DNA of 45,318 bases, from the NCBI GenBank assembly GCA_037190845.1, contig JBBCJI010000025.1, positions 1 through 45,318 of the forward strand, given 5' to 3'. Made by a program: the position numbers and the translations under genes. This document shows, piece after piece, positions 9,541 through 17,962 of this stretch (positions are counted from its first letter, which is position 1; each line of letters begins with the position of its first letter). The notes beneath the pieces are model-generated. The model saw only the letters and a program-made list of their open reading frames with translations, was not told the DNA's origin and made no database searches. Source of the stretch: JBEBVQ01 sp037190845. GTDB lineage: Bacteria > Bacteroidota > Bacteroidia > Chitinophagales > Chitinophagaceae.

Positions 9541-9996
9541 CTATTTTCCAGAGGCATTCCTCATAAAATCAAAAGCCCCCTTTCTCAGGTTAATGCCATA
9601 CTCCAGGTATGCCTTAAGGCAGGCCAGGAAATTCGCCCACCCCTCCGTCTGCCCGGTAAGCCATTTTACACCCTGTTCATCATGGGGTTTCCCCTCTTCC
9701 GTAACGACGACAACCGTACTACGATCTGCCTGTTCCGTCAGGGTAATCTTCACGATCGTCTCAGGATCCCAAACGAATGAAACAGACGTCCCCGACACCA
9801 CATCCCTGATCTTCACAGGGCATTCCTCATCAAATTCCGGGAAAGTCCAGATCAGATCAGCGCCGGATTCAATCCTGCCTGTACCTTTTCCAATAAAGTA
9901 TTGGCTCATTTTATCCGGATCAGCAATAGCTTCAAATACGGCTTCCGGCGCTTTTTGTATCTGAATAGACGCTTTAGCTGTTAGCTTATTACTCAT
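9541..9996 (-). CDS. SRPBCC (AHSA1/START-like) domain protein
   Basis: A 151-residue cytoplasmic protein with the AHSA1-type fold signature: an N-terminal strand followed by APEAVFEAIADPDKMSQYF, central beta strands, and a C-terminal helix with GWANFLACLKAYLEYG. This superfamily has a hydrophobic ligand pocket, and the AHSA1 branch is widespread but mostly uncharacterised in bacteria. The gene lies 18 bp downstream of a VOC-family gene, a pairing that is common in Bacteroidota, so the two are probably co-transcribed. No catalytic residues can be assigned. Confidence 0.82.
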   Translation of the reverse strand: MSNKLTAKASIQIQKAPEAVFEAIADPDKMSQYFIGKGTGRIESGADLIWTFPEFDEECPVKIRDVVSGTSVSFVWDPETIVKITLTEQADRSTVVVVTEEGKPHDEQGVKWLTGQTEGWANFLACLKAYLEYGINLRKGAFDFMRNASGK

Positions 9997-10014
9997 GAAT
10001 CAAACATTTAAAAG

Positions 10015-10419
10015 TCACTCCATCGAGAACAACCCGAACGGATTCCCTTCCGAATCCTCACAAATAGAGCAAAATCCAAATTCACCAATAGAAAACTTTG
10101 GCCGGATCACTTTACCACCGGCTGCTTCAATACGACTCTCCTCCTCACTGGCATCCCGGCACGGGAAATATACCATTGTATGCACACTCTGCCCGTCTCC
10201 CTGTTTAGTCCCGGCCATTTCCACCAACGCTCCGTTTACTCCCTGATTTTCCATGCTGGAGAAAAAAGACATTTTCATTGCAGCGGATGAATCTGATGAG
10301 TCTCCGGGCATTTCCGGCGCATCCTGAAACTGCGTACCGAGTACTTCATTATAAAACTTCTTGGCCCTTTCCATGTCTTTTACATAGATCTCAAACCAGC
10401 AGACGATGTTTTGATTCAT
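10015..10419 (-). CDS. VOC-family (glyoxalase/bleomycin-resistance fold) protein
   Basis: A 134-residue protein with a two-module VOC fold: VCWFEIYVKDMERAKKFYNEVLG at the start of module 1 and EAAGGKVIRPKFSIGEFGF..EDSEGNPFGL in module 2. The C-terminal D-x-E-G-N-P-F-G-L is characteristic of the family. VOC proteins are metal-dependent lyases, isomerases or dioxygenases, or binding proteins. No specific substrate is indicated. It is the first gene of a two-gene unit with the SRPBCC protein downstream. The region 10420-10524 upstream shows no perfect consensus promoter. Confidence 0.85.
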   Translation of the reverse strand: MNQNIVCWFEIYVKDMERAKKFYNEVLGTQFQDAPEMPGDSSDSSAAMKMSFFSSMENQGVNGALVEMAGTKQGDGQSVHTMVYFPCRDASEEESRIEAAGGKVIRPKFSIGEFGFCSICEDSEGNPFGLFSME

Positions 10420-10524
10420 TATTTCGTTGTTTATTTGGTCAAATACAATTCCGGAGTCTGTTGCTTTAACGGAGCTCCGATTTTTCAGTAGCCAAAACTA
10501 CCTCATATCTGTCAAAAAACATCC

Positions 10525-12486
10525 TCATAACAATAACGTAATCCCAGCCAGCCAGTTACGGCCCGGCAGCGGACGGCCGGCAACCACCTGGTAAGGACGA
10601 TCGAATACATTATTGCATTGAAACACAAACTGCAAGGACGAGACCCCGGGCATCCAGGTATACATTACCTGCATATTACCCGTGTGGAATGCCGGCAGTA
10701 ATTGCGACTCATCGGTCGTGATAAACCGGTAGCCGGAATAGGTATGATTATAGTTAAAATAAAAACGAGCAACCGTACCACCTGCATTTGCCTGCCATTG
10801 CCATGCAGGCGTATAAGGTATCTGCATGCCGATGCTGCCGTCGCCCGGCACATGACTGGCGCGGGTAATCGCCCGGATCAGGGAAGTATAGCCATTGGCG
10901 TGCCAGCGTATACGTCCCGTTTGCCAGGTCGCTTTACCGGAGATCTCTACTCCCCGGCTGCGGACTTCGGCAATATTATGCGGCGTCCAGATAGCGCCGC
11001 CAAACCAGAGTATCCAGTTTTTAATTTCCCGGTTAAATGCCGTTGCTTCATGCGTAAGCGTAAACCGGTCTTTATGCTTTAGCCGGACTATATATCCCAG
11101 TTCCTGCGCCCATCCATGCTCAGGCTGCAGGCGTTCATTACCTCCAGGCTGGAAATACCACTCATTCAATGTCGGCGCACGGTATGTCCGCTGTACATTG
11201 CCCTTCAGTTCCAGCCAGCGTACCGGAGTATATGACATATTCAGTCCGGGGAGAAAAATACCGGTTCGGTCTATCCGCTCTCCACGGAAGTTGACTGCTG
11301 CCGACAACCGTTCGCGCAACATGCTCTTTTGCAGCGCACCCGCCAGTGCCAGTCTCGTCTGCCGCCTGATGCTTCCGTCCGTACGCTCCATCCAGAGCGA
11401 CTGCACCGGCACGAACAACGTAAGGTTACTGTTGGCGGGAAGTTTCCGGCGCATGCCCGCTTCCTGGAAGTATTGTCCCGAGCGGTTGCGCGTATACATC
11501 AGCACAGCCGGATCGTCGTATTGCATCAGATCCTGTACATAGGCCGATTTTACATACCATACTGTCTGCCGCGCCGTATGCTCCCACATGGCCATGAAAC
11601 GGTTCGACTGATCCTGCTGATCCTTCACAGACCGCGCTTCAAAGAGTGCCGGCGGTATTTCACGCCGGTACTGCTGATGCCATCCTGAAAAGCGTATCTC
11701 GTTCCGGGCATCCGGCCGGTAACCGGCGTGGAGCATCACACCGCCTCCGGCCAGTCGCGAATGATCCATCTGCCGCTCTTCCCCCTGCCGGTTGAGGTAC
11801 GAAAAATTATTTTTTGCCTGCTGCCCGAATGCATTCACTCCTACATACCATTTGTGTTTACTATAGCTCATCCTAAGTCCTGACTGGTATTGCCCGAAGC
11901 TTCCTGCACCACCGGATAACTGCAAGCTGTATTTCCCCGCAGTGTCATACACCGGCGCAGCATTTTCCAGCAGCAGCACACCACCTACATTACCACTGCC
12001 CCATAATGCCGAAGAACCGCCATACACCACATTGACCCTGTCTACTGCCGCCACAGGAAGCAGCGATACATCAGCCATACCCAAAGCTGCATGCTGCAAC
12101 GGAACGCCATTCCACAACACCTGCGACTGCGCGGAAGAAGAACCCCGGAAATTCAGCGTAGCCAAACCGTTAAAACCATATGACTTAATAAATACCGGCG
12201 CCTGCTGGTAGAGCAATTGCGCCACACTCTGCCGGCCGAACAACTGAAGCTGTACGCTGTCTATCGCTACTGCTTTTTGCCCGGGTGAATAGATGGTCAG
12301 CTTTTCATCATCAGAGGTCATTTCTTTTTTCCGGCTGTGGACTTTCACCTCATCCAGCGTGTCCTGCAAGGTCTGGGCTGTTACAGTCCCCGGCAAAAAC
12401 AGGCAGGCAAAGCAGAACATTTGCGTCCGCCACCATACGGTTATGGTATGTTTCTTAATGTTAATGTCCGGAGATACTTTTTTCAA
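10525..12486 (-). CDS. btuB: TonB-dependent outer-membrane cobalamin receptor (BtuB-like)
   Basis: A 653-residue TonB-dependent receptor. A signal peptide ends near residue 38 (TVTAQ). A plug domain follows with QSVAQLLYQQAPVFIKSYG, TLNFRGSSSAQSQVLWNGVPL and VNVVYGGSSALWGSGNVGG. The rest is a 22-strand-type beta barrel ending in an aromatic-poor GITLLL. The size fits BtuB-like receptors and is smaller than SusC proteins. It is the last gene of an operon headed by a cobalamin riboswitch and follows a BtuG-like lipoprotein gene. Together these indicate cobalamin import across the outer membrane. No BtuCDF inner-membrane transporter is encoded in the window. Confidence 0.88.
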   Translation of the reverse strand: MKKVSPDINIKKHTITVWWRTQMFCFACLFLPGTVTAQTLQDTLDEVKVHSRKKEMTSDDEKLTIYSPGQKAVAIDSVQLQLFGRQSVAQLLYQQAPVFIKSYGFNGLATLNFRGSSSAQSQVLWNGVPLQHAALGMADVSLLPVAAVDRVNVVYGGSSALWGSGNVGGVLLLENAAPVYDTAGKYSLQLSGGAGSFGQYQSGLRMSYSKHKWYVGVNAFGQQAKNNFSYLNRQGEERQMDHSRLAGGGVMLHAGYRPDARNEIRFSGWHQQYRREIPPALFEARSVKDQQDQSNRFMAMWEHTARQTVWYVKSAYVQDLMQYDDPAVLMYTRNRSGQYFQEAGMRRKLPANSNLTLFVPVQSLWMERTDGSIRRQTRLALAGALQKSMLRERLSAAVNFRGERIDRTGIFLPGLNMSYTPVRWLELKGNVQRTYRAPTLNEWYFQPGGNERLQPEHGWAQELGYIVRLKHKDRFTLTHEATAFNREIKNWILWFGGAIWTPHNIAEVRSRGVEISGKATWQTGRIRWHANGYTSLIRAITRASHVPGDGSIGMQIPYTPAWQWQANAGGTVARFYFNYNHTYSGYRFITTDESQLLPAFHTGNMQVMYTWMPGVSSLQFVFQCNNVFDRPYQVVAGRPLPGRNWLAGITLLL

Positions 12487-12514
12487 GGCTTGTAGTAGCT
12501 TCTTTAAAGAACGG

Positions 12515-12602
12515 TGTCATCCAGAGCGCAACGCAGTGGAGCGAAGGATCCCACAAAACACAGACACACATTACGTGAGATCCTTCCTTCGTCAGGATGA
12601 CA
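12515..12602. repeat. REP-like palindrome within the cobalamin operon
   Basis: TGTCATCC (12515-12522) pairs with GGATGACA (12595-12602), with inner arms CGAAGGATC and GATCCTTCCTT. It belongs to a TGTCATCC/GGATGACA palindrome type that I recall as common in this phylum. It occupies most of the 157-bp gap between the BtuG-like and BtuB-like genes and could stabilise or attenuate the transcript. Confidence 0.65.
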
Positions 12603-12643
12603 TCGTGTACAGATTCTATAGCTGATCATTGATGGATAGCATA

Positions 12644-13735
12644 TCACGATCCCGGAAAATAAAAATGCCCCGGCCCCACCCCACTGCTGAACTGCCCTGC
12701 CAGACTGCCATCAGACCGGTAAATATACACGATACCTTTCTGAATAAAGCCCCTCGGATCTCCGACATACACATTACCAGTAACCGGGTCTATACCCAGT
12801 GCCCAGAAATATTGGTAAGCCCCGGCAGCTACAAACGGACGATCAGGCAATGCATTTTCATCAATTCCCATCCGGTAAACACCATTTTTAGCTGTGCCGC
12901 TGTTATAATCCACAGCTATGTAATAAAGCGTATCCTTTGTCTTGTTCCAAACCGGACGTATCAGATCTCCCTTACCCGAAAACGAAAAACTTTTCAGTAT
13001 GGATCCCGATACCGGGTCTATCTGCGTAATGAACGACCGCTTATTGGCTGCAGCATTTCCGGACAACACCCACAGCTTACCATTTTTATCCGCCACAATA
13101 CTCTGCGGTGCTACGCCATCAAGAATGGTACGCTGTATGATCTGCCCGGAGACAGGATCCAGCCCGAACAACTCACGTGAAGTCGTATCCCAGGCGCACA
13201 CAAACAGGCGTCCCTGGTACAACAGCATACCTTCCGGATTTTTTGCAGGAAGGGAAATACTACCGCTCACCTGCATCGTTTGCAGATCCAACGTATACAA
13301 CTTGTTATCGAATAAAGAGGACAGATAGCCTTGCTGTGTATTAACAGGTTGGATATACCGGGGCTTTGACACCTGTATTTCCTTCTTCACCTTCCAGTTG
13401 CCCGTATCAATAATGACAATCTTATCCGAATTATTAATGCAAAGCCAATAATCCCCTGCTATGGCCGTCATGCTCTGGAACACATCTCCCAGCTCATACT
13501 GATTCGCCATGCGGAACACGTCTTCATAAACGCTGTCTTTCTCAGGCAAATAAAGCGTTAGCGCACTGTTTCCACTACCCATGTTACCTTCACATATCAC
13601 ATACACCTTGCGCTCCAGGTCTGTAACATCAGGACGCGGCAATTCATCCGGCTGCCTGTCCCGGCAGGCAGCCAGTAACAACAGCCAGGCAAAGCCAATC
13701 GTTTTGCCTAATATTTTGATATACGTTCCGTCCAT
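12644..13735 (-). CDS. btuG: BtuG-like cobalamin-binding surface lipoprotein (YncE/DUF5074 propeller)
   Basis: A 363-residue lipoprotein with lipobox L-A-A-C (Cys24). The mature part is a seven-bladed-propeller type sequence of the YncE/DUF5074 kind, with repeated blade motifs such as KVYVICEGN, QSIVADKNGKLWVL and ALGIDPVTGNVYVGDPR. In Bacteroides, BtuG proteins of this type sit on the receptor BtuB and capture cobalamin with very high affinity. Position here, directly upstream of a BtuB-like gene and under a cobalamin riboswitch, supports the same role. The start overlaps the end of the upstream T9SS gene by 28 bp, so the two are probably translationally coupled. Family assignment is strong; ligand inferred from context. 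Confidence 0.8.
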   Translation of the reverse strand: MDGTYIKILGKTIGFAWLLLLAACRDRQPDELPRPDVTDLERKVYVICEGNMGSGNSALTLYLPEKDSVYEDVFRMANQYELGDVFQSMTAIAGDYWLCINNSDKIVIIDTGNWKVKKEIQVSKPRYIQPVNTQQGYLSSLFDNKLYTLDLQTMQVSGSISLPAKNPEGMLLYQGRLFVCAWDTTSRELFGLDPVSGQIIQRTILDGVAPQSIVADKNGKLWVLSGNAAANKRSFITQIDPVSGSILKSFSFSGKGDLIRPVWNKTKDTLYYIAVDYNSGTAKNGVYRMGIDENALPDRPFVAAGAYQYFWALGIDPVTGNVYVGDPRGFIQKGIVYIYRSDGSLAGQFSSGVGPGHFYFPGS

Positions 13736-14724
13736 CTTCTGCCAGATGCATCTTCAATTGTGATATGATATAGTCCTGCGGGGTAATGATCAAACAAGAG
13801 AGAGAGCGTGCCTTTGCCGCTAATAACATGATCCAATATCCGTCCTGTAACATCCAATATACGAACCGTAAAGCCCATTCTCTCATCACTATGGATATGC
13901 ACATACGCTCCGGCAGGATTAGGATATATCTTGAATGGAGTTTGTGCCGTCACTTCCGCTACATTGTTCGACGCCTGATGAATAACACCTACTGCATCAA
14001 GGTCAAAACCACCTGTCCCCACATCAAACGATGTCGGATAAGGATCATTAATGCGGTTGCCATCTTTGTCTGTCGTACCGAGCGCATCATCCAGCGTCCC
14101 GATAACGTCTGTGATACGGACATGCGTGATACGGTTAACATCCAGTCCGGGCGTTCCTGTAAGCTCTTCGAGATCGAACGGTGTCCCGAAACGGGCTTTA
14201 TATTTTCCCGCCAGGTTATGTATCTGCCGTGCATTTGTATACATCCCGGCGCCCGCAATCTGTTGCGTATCCTGAATATGACATTCCGGCTGAAAACGCG
14301 TATAGTTGATACCATCCGAACTCACCTCTACAAAAGCCAGTTCAAGAAAAGCCTCTTCCGGATCCTGAGGATTGGAAAAACCGTTTTCAAATACAGCAAA
14401 ATCCGGACCGGGACCATTTACAATGTAGCCAGGGAATGTAAGTATCGCCATACCGCTGTCACCCAGACTTACCACCTGATTATCCGGCCTTCCTGTACCC
14501 ATTCTGTCTTCACCGGAGATGGCACGTCCTGCTGAAGGGTCTGCAATATCCAGATAACCCCGTTGTACCGTACATCCGGTAGACCATGCCACGAAAGCAG
14601 CACTATCAGCGGGGATAGCCGTACTTCCGGCAATCCCCGCCTGTGGCGCAAACTGAGCAAATGCAGGTGATACATACAGCGCGGATAAGCTCCATAATGC
14701 CCACATCTGAAAGAAACGATTCAT
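13708..14724 (-). CDS. T9SS-sorted surface protein of the cobalamin operon
   Basis: A 338-residue exported protein. A signal peptide ends near residue 23 (SPAFAQ). The body contains GPGPDFAVFENGF, FVEVSSDGINY, a FDLEEL segment and VGTGGFDLDAVGVI. These motifs are typical of a conserved surface-protein family found beside cobalamin receptors in Bacteroidota. A type A sorting domain ends the protein (FKIYPNPAGAYVHI). It is the second gene after the riboswitch. It probably takes part in cobalamin capture or presentation at the surface, but no binding residues can be assigned. The 28-bp overlap with the BtuG-like gene suggests linked expression. Confidence 0.75.
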   Translation of the reverse strand: MNRFFQMWALWSLSALYVSPAFAQFAPQAGIAGSTAIPADSAAFVAWSTGCTVQRGYLDIADPSAGRAISGEDRMGTGRPDNQVVSLGDSGMAILTFPGYIVNGPGPDFAVFENGFSNPQDPEEAFLELAFVEVSSDGINYTRFQPECHIQDTQQIAGAGMYTNARQIHNLAGKYKARFGTPFDLEELTGTPGLDVNRITHVRITDVIGTLDDALGTTDKDGNRINDPYPTSFDVGTGGFDLDAVGVIHQASNNVAEVTAQTPFKIYPNPAGAYVHIHSDERMGFTVRILDVTGRILDHVISGKGTLSLLFDHYPAGLYHITIEDASGRRWTERISKY

Positions 14725-14776
14725 AAATGTTTTTTGTTAGGATACAATTCGAATTAGCGTCCTGCATGTATTCATG

Positions 14777-14850
14777 TCGACAAGCTCAATGACCGTCTTT
14801 TAACAACGGTTGCCGAGTATCATCGAAACACGGTTACTGAGCTTGTCGGA
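14777..14850. repeat. CGACAAGCTCA-type palindrome
   Basis: TCGACAAGCTCAATGACCGT (14777-14796) pairs imperfectly with the arm at 14830-14850 (ACGGTTACTGAGCTTGTCGGA). It is related to the palindrome at 17161-17215. It lies in the 172-bp gap between the first two genes of the cobalamin operon. Confidence 0.65.
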
Positions 14851-14896
14851 GCAAAATTCAGCTTAATTAGTCGCACCAATTGAATTGCAACTGGTA

Positions 14897-15877
14897 CTAT
14901 TGTTTCTGGAAACGGATCGTAGTAGTTTTCCCTCCCACCTGCAACGCCAGCATATACATACCAGGCATGAGCGCAGCAGTATTGATTTCCGTTACCTTTC
15001 CGTTTACATCATAATTACCAAGCAATTTACCGGTAATATCCGTGATACGGATCACACCGGTAACAACAGCACCGGTTTCCACATATAACCTACCGGCAAC
15101 AGGGTTGGGATACACCTTAGCTATGTATGCAGACTGCTTTGGTACGGATCCCGGATCTGGTTCTTCCACATAATCTTCGTGTGTAGTAAAATCATCCAGG
15201 CAAAAGTAAGTCGGCTTATTCGGATCAGAAGAAGATATCGTAAACAGAATGCTGTCTACTGCTCCCAGTGTAGAAAGATCCATCCATTCCCAGGTATCCA
15301 CCAGCTTGTGATCCGCAGGATCGGACGAACGGAAATCAGCCAGATAGAATGCAACACTATCTGCACTCAGGGTATCACGCAAATAACCATATGCTGTTAC
15401 TTTAAACCATTCTTCTTCTGCACCGTCAAACACATCAGGGCTCATCACATCGCCATATTTCATGCTTTTATAGGCATAATTAGAATTAGTCACATAAAGT
15501 CCTTTTACCGGCTTGCCTGCCGCGTCTCCACGCAGATGAATCACATTACGCGCATCCCATACCACAACATAATTATCAGAATTATCAACTCCTTTACCCG
15601 GCCGGGCAGCATACATATTCGTGTAATCTCCGGTGACGGTATCCGTCATATTGGAATAAGCAAAACCTCTCGACCAAAACTCCATTCCCCAGCCCGTATC
15701 ATAGACACAAGGGAAATAAACCAACCCGTCTTCAAAACCCACATCTGTCCCGGGATCAGTATAATTCACATAGTACGTATCAGCAACCGTCAACGGCTGA
15801 GATTCAAAGTCAGAAACGGTCTGTGCATTGGCGGCGAATGCAGCGACCAACATAGGTAAAAATAAAAATTTGCGCAT
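14897..15877 (-). CDS. DUF4465 T9SS-sorted protein, first gene under the cobalamin riboswitch
   Basis: A 326-residue exported protein with signal peptide MRKFLFLPMLVAAFAANAQ. The body matches the DUF4465 pattern: a segment with FESQPL near the start, WSRGFAYSNMTD, then YVVVWD and GLYVTNSNYAYKSM, and a late FCLDDFTT. A type A sorting domain follows (AKVYPNPVAGRLYVETG to IRFQKQ). DUF4465 proteins are often encoded in cobalamin-regulated loci of Bacteroidota and are candidates for surface cobalamin binding. It is the gene nearest the riboswitch, 135 bp downstream of the B12 box. Fold family confidence is good; the cobalamin role is inferred from context. Confidence 0.78.
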   Translation of the reverse strand: MRKFLFLPMLVAAFAANAQTVSDFESQPLTVADTYYVNYTDPGTDVGFEDGLVYFPCVYDTGWGMEFWSRGFAYSNMTDTVTGDYTNMYAARPGKGVDNSDNYVVVWDARNVIHLRGDAAGKPVKGLYVTNSNYAYKSMKYGDVMSPDVFDGAEEEWFKVTAYGYLRDTLSADSVAFYLADFRSSDPADHKLVDTWEWMDLSTLGAVDSILFTISSSDPNKPTYFCLDDFTTHEDYVEEPDPGSVPKQSAYIAKVYPNPVAGRLYVETGAVVTGVIRITDITGKLLGNYDVNGKVTEINTAALMPGMYMLALQVGGKTTTIRFQKQ

Positions 15878-16011
15878 AGCATTTGGTTTTAAAAATGATT
15901 TAGATTCAATATGGCTATGGGCATCAGGCAGGAAAAGTACAAGCGATAAAACAGAAAGCCTGTGCTTATCCGTGCTTTTATCCCGAAAGCAACGATAAGT
16001 AAATAACCAAA

Positions 16012-16180
16012 AGGCAGGTCTTCTGACTTACTTCATCTTTTGCGGCCTTCCCGTATGCCGGAGCGTTACAGTGGCAATGCAGATACAAAAGATATTTAAT
16101 GAAGCTTACAGCATCGGGTAATGTCCCGGATTTACACCGGATTCCCTTTTCATCCCGCCGGAGCAGGAACCTTTCGGGGA
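16012..16180 (-). promoter_or_regulatory. Cobalamin (adenosylcobalamin-type) riboswitch
   Basis: Read on the minus strand, the 5' GGTTCC..GGGAAT region, a GCCACTG element, GGGAAGGC, and the 3' B12 box AAGTCAGAAGACCTGCC (16013-16029) occur in the canonical order and spacing. The aptamer begins immediately after the -7 box at 16181. It controls the DUF4465-T9SS-BtuG-BtuB genes downstream. No clean terminator/antiterminator pair is evident in 15878-16011, so translational control is possible. Confidence 0.93.
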
Positions 16181-16188
16181 CAAAGATA
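16181..16188 (-). promoter_or_regulatory. -7 box (TATCTTTG) of the cobalamin operon
   Basis: TATCTTTG on the minus strand matches TAnnTTTG and directly abuts the riboswitch aptamer, so the RNA would begin at the aptamer's 5' edge. No perfect TTTG lies 19 bp upstream. Confidence 0.55.
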
Positions 16189-16264
16189 AGCATACAATTC
16201 AGGAAAAAACAGAATGATACGAAACATACTTCATTGTATCCCCCTTGAAATCCCCCATTCAAAA

Positions 16265-16295
16265 TTTGTTAGACTAATCTAAATATTTATTTTTG
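16265..16295 (+). promoter_or_regulatory. Consensus promoter with an embedded DtxR/MntR-like operator
   Basis: TTTG (16265-16268), a 19-bp spacer, then TATTTTTG (16288-16295) match the Bacteroidota promoter exactly. The spacer holds the dyad TTAGA-CTAA-TCTAA (16269-16282), which resembles binding sites of DtxR-family (MntR/IdeR) metalloregulators. A bound repressor would cover both promoter boxes. The ATG of the ZIP transporter lies 36 bp downstream. Confidence 0.65.
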
Positions 16296-16330
16296 TAAAT
16301 AAAAATATATGCTAACAAAACAGTTTCCCT

Positions 16331-17149
16331 ATGTTTGACTCGATCATCGGTTATCTCGAAAGTATTTCCCCGGTAACAGCAGCATTATATGCCACGCTGT
16401 TTACATGGCTGCTGACGGCATTGGGAGCTTCCGTTGTCTTTTTCTTCAAGAATATGAACCGCGCCGTGCTTGATGGGATGCTCGGTTTTACGGGTGGTGT
16501 AATGGTAGCCGCCAGTTACTGGAGTCTGCTGGCTCCGGCCATAGCGATGAGTGAAGGTGAAGGTTTCGTAAAAGTGATACCGGCCGCTACGGGCTTCATG
16601 GCCGGGGCACTTTTTCTTTTTATGCTCGATAAATTATTACCCCATATTCATATCAACTTCAAAGAAAGCGAGGGCGTGAAATCTCCCTGGCAACGCACAA
16701 CATTGCTTGTATTGGCCATAACACTCCACAACATACCCGAAGGACTGGCTGTAGGCGTGCTGTTTGGCGGTGTGGCAGCAGGGGTACCCGAAGCTACGAT
16801 TGCCGGAGCCGTTGTGCTGGCAATTGGGATCGGCCTGCAGAATCTCCCGGAAGGCATTGCTGTTGCCATGCCGTTGCGCAGAATGGGCATGAGTCGCCGG
16901 AAGAGTTTTTTGTACGGGCAGTCATCCGCATTGGTAGAACCTGTTGCCGGTGTATTAGGTGCAGTAGCCGTTAGTTTTTTTACACCTATTCTCCCCTATG
17001 CACTGGCCTTTGCAGCCGGAGCAATGATCTTTGTAGTCGTTGAAGAAGTTATTCCGGAGACACAACAGGACAAACACACGGACATAGCTACACTGGGATT
17101 CATCGGAGGATTTGTCATTATGATGGCGTTGGACGTGGCGTTGGGGTAA
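16331..17149 (+). CDS. ZIP-family divalent metal transporter
   Basis: A 272-residue inner-membrane protein with about eight predicted helices and the paired ZIP metal-site motifs H-N-I-P-E-G-L-A in one helix and Q-N-L-P-E-G-I-A in the next. A further E-E-V-I-P-E motif lies near the C terminus. The histidine loop is short and there is no signal peptide. ZIP proteins of the ZupT/GufA type take up Zn, Mn or Fe. The promoter carries a DtxR/MntR-like dyad, which favours manganese or iron as the regulated metal. The gene is divergent from the cobalamin operon and converges with rlmB. Confidence 0.88.
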   Translation: MFDSIIGYLESISPVTAALYATLFTWLLTALGASVVFFFKNMNRAVLDGMLGFTGGVMVAASYWSLLAPAIAMSEGEGFVKVIPAATGFMAGALFLFMLDKLLPHIHINFKESEGVKSPWQRTTLLVLAITLHNIPEGLAVGVLFGGVAAGVPEATIAGAVVLAIGIGLQNLPEGIAVAMPLRRMGMSRRKSFLYGQSSALVEPVAGVLGAVAVSFFTPILPYALAFAAGAMIFVVVEEVIPETQQDKHTDIATLGFIGGFVIMMALDVALG

Positions 17150-17160
17150 TCATGGTAGCG

Positions 17161-17215
17161 GCTTCGACATGCTCAGCCACCGACATCAAAAAACGGTGGC
17201 TGAGCATGTTGAAGC
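17161..17215. terminator. Long palindrome between convergent genes (CGACATGCTCA type)
   Basis: The 22-bp arm at 17161-17182 (GCTTCGACATGCTCAGCC...) pairs almost perfectly with 17194-17215, with loop ACATCAAAAAA. It fills the 72-bp gap between the ZIP and rlmB genes and probably ends both transcripts. It is related to the palindrome at 14777-14850. Confidence 0.65.
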
Positions 17216-17221
17216 CACTTA

Positions 17222-17962
17222 TTAGGTCATCCGTTGCCGCATGGCTTCGTAAAGGATCATACCCGTAGCTACCGATACATTCAGCGAATCAAAACTACCC
17301 GTCATGGGTATATGGATCAGCTTATCTGCCCGGCGTACCACATCCCTGCTGATCCCCTTATCTTCCGCCCCCATCACAATGGCAGAAGGAATGGTCATAT
17401 CTGTTTCATGCACGGGTACACTCCCCTGCATCTGTGTGCCAAGTATCTGGATACCATTCAGCCGCAGGACGTCAACGGCCTGCTCTACCGAGGGAATCCG
17501 GCACAGCAGTACCTGACGTAATGCACCAGCCGAAGCTTTTACAGCTTCAGCCGTAAGAGATGCTGCATTAGACGTTGGCAGGATCAGTCCGTGTACTCCG
17601 CAACATAACGCCGTACGGGCAATAGCGCCGACATTCCGGACATCTGTAATACTGTCGAGTAAAACAAATAACGGCGTCTGCCCCTGCTCCACCACATGAG
17701 ATATAGCGGCCTGCAGTTCTACATATTGCAGCAGAGAGGCCCAGCCCACCACACCCTGATGCGGGACTTTAGTAAGGCTGTTCAGCTTTTCCGCAGGCAC
17801 AAGGCTGACCGGGACATGCTGCTCCCGGGCAATGCGGCGGATCTCCTGAATCTCCGGACCGGTAGCTGTCCGAAGCACAAAAAGTTTTTCAATGGATGTA
17901 CCCTGCTGCAGGGCTTCCAACACCGGCTTTCGCCCGATCAACAATGGAAGAGATTCTCTCAA
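17222..17962 (-). CDS. rlmB: 23S rRNA 2'-O-methyltransferase, TrmH/SpoU family (RlmB-like)
   Basis: A 246-residue SPOUT methyltransferase. The N-terminal substrate-binding domain begins LLIGRKPVLEAL. The C-terminal SPOUT domain has motif 1 LLDSITDVRNVGAIARTA, motif 2 VMGAEDKGIS and motif 3 SLNVSVATGMILYEAM. RlmB methylates the 2'-O of G2251 in the 23S rRNA P-loop. The longest frame starts with TTG at 17962; no in-frame ATG precedes it before a stop, and an alternative TTG lies six codons in. The upstream bases belong to a repeat cluster (17962-18060), which may have replaced the original start region. Confidence 0.88.
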   Translation of the reverse strand: MRESLPLLIGRKPVLEALQQGTSIEKLFVLRTATGPEIQEIRRIAREQHVPVSLVPAEKLNSLTKVPHQGVVGWASLLQYVELQAAISHVVEQGQTPLFVLLDSITDVRNVGAIARTALCCGVHGLILPTSNAASLTAEAVKASAGALRQVLLCRIPSVEQAVDVLRLNGIQILGTQMQGSVPVHETDMTIPSAIVMGAEDKGISRDVVRRADKLIHIPMTGSFDSLNVSVATGMILYEAMRQRMT

